From Lonicera japonica (Eukaryota; Streptophyta; Magnoliopsida; Dipsacales; Caprifoliaceae), in the NCBI GenBank assembly GCA_021464415.1, contig CM038468.1, forward strand, positions 37,994,969 to 38,058,968: a stretch of DNA of 64,000 nt, read 5' to 3'. The position numbers and the translations under genes are program-made. The notes beneath the pieces are model-generated. The model had not been told where the DNA came from. It searched no databases and was given only the letters and a program-made list of their open reading frames with translations. Shown here in pieces: positions 59,926 to 64,000 of the stretch (position 1 is the first letter of the stretch; each line of letters starts with the position of its first letter).

Positions 59926-60253
59926 CCAATAAAAAGTTTAACAATCAAGTCTATTATAAAAGAGTACCACTTAGATGTAATTCACAATGACTACGAGCAC
60001 TACCAATCGGATCCCAACCGTTGACATTATTGCGTTAGGCAGTCATATTAAATTTGTCGACCCTCATTCAAAGAAAGTATAATAATTCAACCAATAAAAA
60101 GTTTAACAATCAAGTCTATTATAAAAGAGTACCACTTAGATGTAATCCACAATGACTACGAGCACTACCAATCGGATCCCGACCGTTGACATGATTGCGT
60201 TAGGCACTCATATTAAATTTGTTGACCCTCATTCAAAGAAAGTATAATAATTC
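59926..60253. repeat. 165-bp tandem duplication
   Basis: Two head-to-tail copies start CCAATAAAAAGTTTAACAAT at 59926 and 60091 and end GAAAGTATAATAATTC. About six substitutions separate them. No coding potential. A TA-rich stretch follows at 60357-60410. Confidence 0.93.
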
Positions 60254-61351
60254 TACTTTATATTGATTAACATATTCAAGTCACTAAATATTTTCGGATT
60301 TTGAGAAATTATTAGAGGAAGTGTTGTCCAACACTCTAATGAAATGTGAATTACATAAATATATATATATATATATATTTGAACAGAATTAGATATATAT
60401 ATATATAGATTAACTAATCATAAAATAGGTCACTATGATTCTCTTTAAAGGAAGATTTATGAATTTGGACTTTTGAGGTAAGCTAATAACAATTCTAAAA
60501 AAATATGTTGTAATTTCATTTGCCCAATTGGAGCCCATGAAGATGGGCCAAGACAAAGCTATTATTTGTTGAGGAGGAAATATGGGCATGTTATTGGACT
60601 ATGTGAACTTCCAATGTTAAGTTTGTGCACTATTCTTTGCGTGAATACCTATGCTCGTCAACTATTTGAGTTCAAGCCCTGATTTAATTTATGGTGGGCT
60701 TGGTTTTGGGCCAACCAAGAGATGGGTTTTCTTGAGGCATGTGCTAGGTTGAAGAAACAAGGAAAGCTTGGTAGTCTGATGAATCGGCCAAATTGGGGAT
60801 TAAATTAGTATGAGAAGAAATTTCCAGAGTTTTTCTTCCCTTTTTGTTGTTGGTGGTGGTGGTGGTGGTGGTGGTGGGGGGGGGGGGGGGGGTGGGGGTG
60901 CATATCAAGCGATGAGTACATTCAAGTGTGGATGTAACTCGAACTTGCGCATTTTGTATGAATACTCATATTTTTTTACCACTTAAATTTAAACCCGATT
61001 ATGAGGAGAAGGGACAATAATTGTGTAATTGTGTGTGTGATTGTAAAAAATATTAAATAAAAACTCATTCATTCCTGTGGGCTGGCTTGTAGCAATTTGG
61101 GCTCAGAGGCCCATTACGATTTTGTACCATATATATTTTTGGATTATTCTCACTTCTTTTCACGTTGGTATTGATATTTCTACTTCAATTCTTGCGGATA
61201 TATGCACCCATTTATTGTTTTGGAACTATCAATAAATTGGAATTGAATTATTCATACACGAATGAATTTATAATTCATCAATCCAAAGTGAAATAGTTAT
61301 AAAATTAAATAATTTATGTAACTAAACGGACCCTTAATGAAATCACACAAT
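60254..61351. other. Intergenic with GGT repeat and G tract
   Basis: A GGT trinucleotide run (60851-60875) passes into 17 G (60876-60892) and then GGTGGGGGTG. No gene recognised on either strand. TA microsatellites lie at 60359-60378 and 60392-60406. Confidence 0.55.
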
Positions 61352-61881
61352 TAGGCATGTCAATGGATTGGATTTGTACACGAATTCCGATCTGTTTAGT
61401 CGGATATGGATTGAGATTTATAATCTATATATCCAAATCCGATCCAAACCCGTTAGGCCATTGATTAACAAATCAAACATGGATATATGTCAATCCGATC
61501 CGTTTGCAATCCGATCCGATCCAAGACACACATTTATGCTTAAATTTATCATTATTTATAATTACCCTCTTATTATTTATACACTTATAAAAAATTAACA
61601 ATAACTTAAAAAGTATTAAATAAGTTTCTTTTTACAAAAATAGAAGAAATTTGGCCATTGTTAGGCTTAACTTCTATGTATGTTTGTTATTTTTTATATA
61701 TTTACAAAAATTTTATTATTTTATTAAAATTTTAAACGGGTTGGATAATATCCGATCCGAACAAATTTGGATATGAATCAATGTTTTGGTGATCCGTTAC
61801 ATGATCTGATCCGAAAATTTTTTCAAATATGGATTTAAATTCACCCTGATCTGATTCAAATCCGATCTGTTGACAAGCCTA
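61352..61881. mobile_element. hAT-like MITE with GATCCGATCC subterminal repeats
   Basis: The ends are TAGGCATGTCAATGGATTGG and CCGATCTGTTGACAAGCCTA, a hAT-like inverted terminus. Flanks CACACAAT (61344-61351) and CAAACAAC (61882-61889) match at 6 of 8. Words of the type AATCCGATCC are dense at both ends (61430-61525 and 61745-61870). The short open frame in the left part is built from these words and is not a gene. Confidence 0.8.
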
Positions 61882-62892
61882 CAAACAACCCTTCAAAACT
61901 AGTATTATTTGCCTAGTTTGAAAAAAATTAAATCAATAATCTTGTTTATGAAAGAAATGGGTGAAAAGAAGATAATTCTACTTCATTTCTTAGGAAAGAC
62001 TAGTGAAGAAATGAAAAGAGAAAAAGTAAAATAATTTTGAAAGTAATGAATACTTTCTTTTGTTTGGTATACCAAATATTAATCCACTCAAAAGTGGGAC
62101 GAAAAATATAAGACAAAGGAGATCGGTCTAGTGACTCTTTTACCCCTATAATGAAATGAAAAATAAATTAATTATTATGCTCAACCTGTACAATTAATAA
62201 AAATGTATTAATCAAATTTCATTCTTTTAATTTCCTTCCATTGTTCTTACCAATCACATAGGAGAAAGTTATTCTTTTTCTTGAGGATATAATTAAAGAC
62301 AACCCTTTTCTTTTCTTTTTTATTTTTTTCTATCAAACAGAGTTTAAGTGTCAACCAATTAATATTATGACTCAAAGAGAACCATGTCTTATTTTACCAG
62401 GTTGAATTGTGTTCTTGTTGTATTAATAACTTACCAACAACCATCACCACTACCCAAAATTCCACTCTGTTGGTACATTCATCTAAATGGTCCTAACCAC
62501 TTCCATTGAACAAGCAAATATTCACCAAATGAAAGGTGGGACAGAATGAAAGGGAAGTCTACCGTATTTAATTTGGACTATTGCTACTGTAAAAAATAAT
62601 TTATGGTTATGGTAAAGTAAATTATGCATCTGATAATTGTACATTGTGCTATAATAAAGTATTGCCAATGTCAAAATAACTAGAGGTGTGGGCAAGTTAC
62701 TGTATGTGCTGTAGTGGAAGTTAACAGGATACACAATATGGGTGTTCGCATAACGCGAGTGAGGTGACCTAATTAATGTGTTATATGTATGTGGTTTCAA
62801 GTCCTTCACCTAGTAAGACACCTTTTGGGAAGAAAAGCAAAATCATGTGGGCTTGAGCTCAAAGTAAATAATATTTTATTGAACTAGACTAG
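61882..62892. other. Intergenic, no gene
   Basis: A SINE-like B box (GGTTTCAAGTCC) occurs at about 62792. The minus frame 62522-62809 has no recognisable domain. Confidence 0.45.
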
Positions 62893-63264
62893 CAGTGGCA
62901 GAGCCACATGCACTGCAAGGTGGACATTTGTCCACCTTAACTTTCAAATTTTGTTGGTGCTTACTAGTGGTGTTGGGGAAAAAATTATTGGATATGAAAT
63001 AATATGACAGTTTCCCACCTTATTTTCTAGAAAAAATTATTCTTGCCCCCCTTATTTTAGACTATCATAACTTTATGGCAACGGCTAAAGACAAAATACT
63101 CTCTATTGTAGTACTTTAGCATTTTAAGATTAATATTTTGTGACATATTTTTTGCTATCTTTGACTAAAGTATCATTTTCTTGAAATAACAGAGTATCAA
63201 GGAGAGTTATATTACGTAGAATTGTTTTAACCCCCCTTACCATTAACTCCTGACTCTACCACTG
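62893..63264. mobile_element. Possible hAT-like MITE
   Basis: The ends CAGTGGCAGAGCCAC and CTGACTCTACCACTG form imperfect inverted repeats of the common plant hAT type (CAGTGGCGGAGC). The interior has paired CCCACCTTATTTT / CCCCCCTTATTTT words. No TSD was found, so boundaries are tentative. Confidence 0.55.
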
Positions 63265-64000
63265 TGGATCCGGACGTGATAAAATTGTCGTTAGTTGGCT
63301 TTACACAAATAGAGTAACACTTCCCTCTCGACTGCCTTTTAGAGGGATTTGAGATTGCCCCTTGATAGACTATATTCGAAGATTTCGTTTTTCTTGCTTT
63401 GCATCCACCCCGTGAAATTCGTTTCTTTTAGTTGGAACCACAATCTTTTGTTTACCTACAAAAAAGTTGCACTTACCATTACACTAAAAGCTGATGTGCT
63501 AATTTCTTTAGTAAATCATTTGTTACTTTGGCGATAGAGCCCACCTAAATTTGATGCATCTTTCTCTTGCAATCTTTCTGCAATAAAGAGAGGGAATTGG
63601 TTGTTTGAGACTTGAAAGGAAAGTAAATGGAAAAGGCATCGAAAACATAATGATGAAAGATGAAAAACATCATAAAGAAGCCTTGAATTAATATTTGGTA
63701 TGAGTGCCTTTTGTTTTCTTTTCCTTTCTTAAACTAACATATTAAAAAGGTTAGTTGCTAGGACTTTGATTATTTTCCTCCACCCTTTAGTTTAGCTTTT
63801 CCCTTTATTTGGGATTTCGGATTTATGCTTTAATTAATTAGTGACCCTAAAAGTTCCTTAATGCAAGGGTAAGCATTTTATCATGACAAATAAGTGTTTT
63901 TGTTTCTAATCATACTATAATTTTCTTTTTTGACTTCTTACTTTGGAGTACGTCAATATTTATTAATTCTCTCATATTTTCGTACCTAAACTTTAGTCAC
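63265..64000. other. Intergenic to the window end, no gene
   Basis: The plus frame at 63349-63537 lacks a recognisable domain or good context. No RNA gene or bounded repeat is seen. Confidence 0.45.

Noticed and set aside
61400..61870. Regularly spaced GATCCGATCC words as a CRISPR-like array
   Set aside because: Spacing is irregular and the words lie at the ends of a hAT-like MITE in a plant genome.
62522..62809. 95-codon minus frame in AT-rich DNA
   Set aside because: Tyr/His/Ile-rich, no motif, no supporting signals.
1..64000. tRNA, rRNA or organelle-derived genes
   Set aside because: Only SINE-like A/B boxes were seen; none folds into an obvious complete cloverleaf and no rRNA or organelle gene text was recognised.

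Overview
The window is nuclear DNA of a flowering plant, most likely a core eudicot. The evidence is AT-rich sequence with plant-type introns (GT...AG, U-rich), two genes of recognisable plant families, Ty1-copia and hAT remnants, Helitrons with CTAG/TC termini, SINEs, and many MITEs with clean target-site duplications (TSDs). No bacterial, viral or organellar block is seen. I cannot name the species.

Only two protein-coding genes can be supported. (1) A nine-exon gene on the + strand (start 33234, stop 43489) encodes a 340-residue alpha/beta hydrolase of the DUF1749/UPF0613 family. All splice phases fit. Intron 8 must use a GC donor, intron 2 ends in a duplicated acceptor region, and an out-of-frame upstream ATG overlaps the true start. 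(2) A gene on the + strand (57045-58963, with a 5'-UTR intron) encodes a type II membrane protein of the NXPE / PC-esterase (SGNH) type. It carries a 42-bp minisatellite rich in N-glycosylation sequons; one repeat unit has lost one T, so the frame breaks.

Layout: 1-33000 is a gene desert made of transposon debris. It holds a foldback MULE-type MITE (2319-2705), a copia gag/integrase relic with 5' LTR and primer-binding site (2950-4740), a decayed TTF-type hAT transposase (4953-6510) with a MITE inserted in it, several hAT-like MITEs (13746, 17571, 22318), a Tourist-like MITE (19443), Helitrons (20382-21149, 29066-29346 and a partial copy) with very long poly-C tracts, a Tourist-like MITE nested in a longer inverted-repeat element (27224-28133), and a 1.1-kb inverted-repeat element (31681-32775) just upstream of the hydrolase gene. 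33000-43500 is the hydrolase gene, whose introns hold SINEs and tandem duplications. 43500-55100 is intergenic and dominated by a diverged 2.8-kb direct duplication (about 45165-47995 and 49895-52740) with different insertions in the two copies. 55100-55450 looks like an orphan promoter/5'-UTR. 56300-59200 is the NXPE-like gene. 59200-64000 is intergenic with a 165-bp tandem duplication, a G tract and hAT-like MITEs.

The two genes are unrelated in function and nothing suggests co-regulation. I found no clear new multi-gene system. The most notable observations are the GC-AG intron, the duplicated splice acceptor, the overlapping uORF, the frameshift inside the sequon minisatellite, the nested MITEs, and the segmental duplication.
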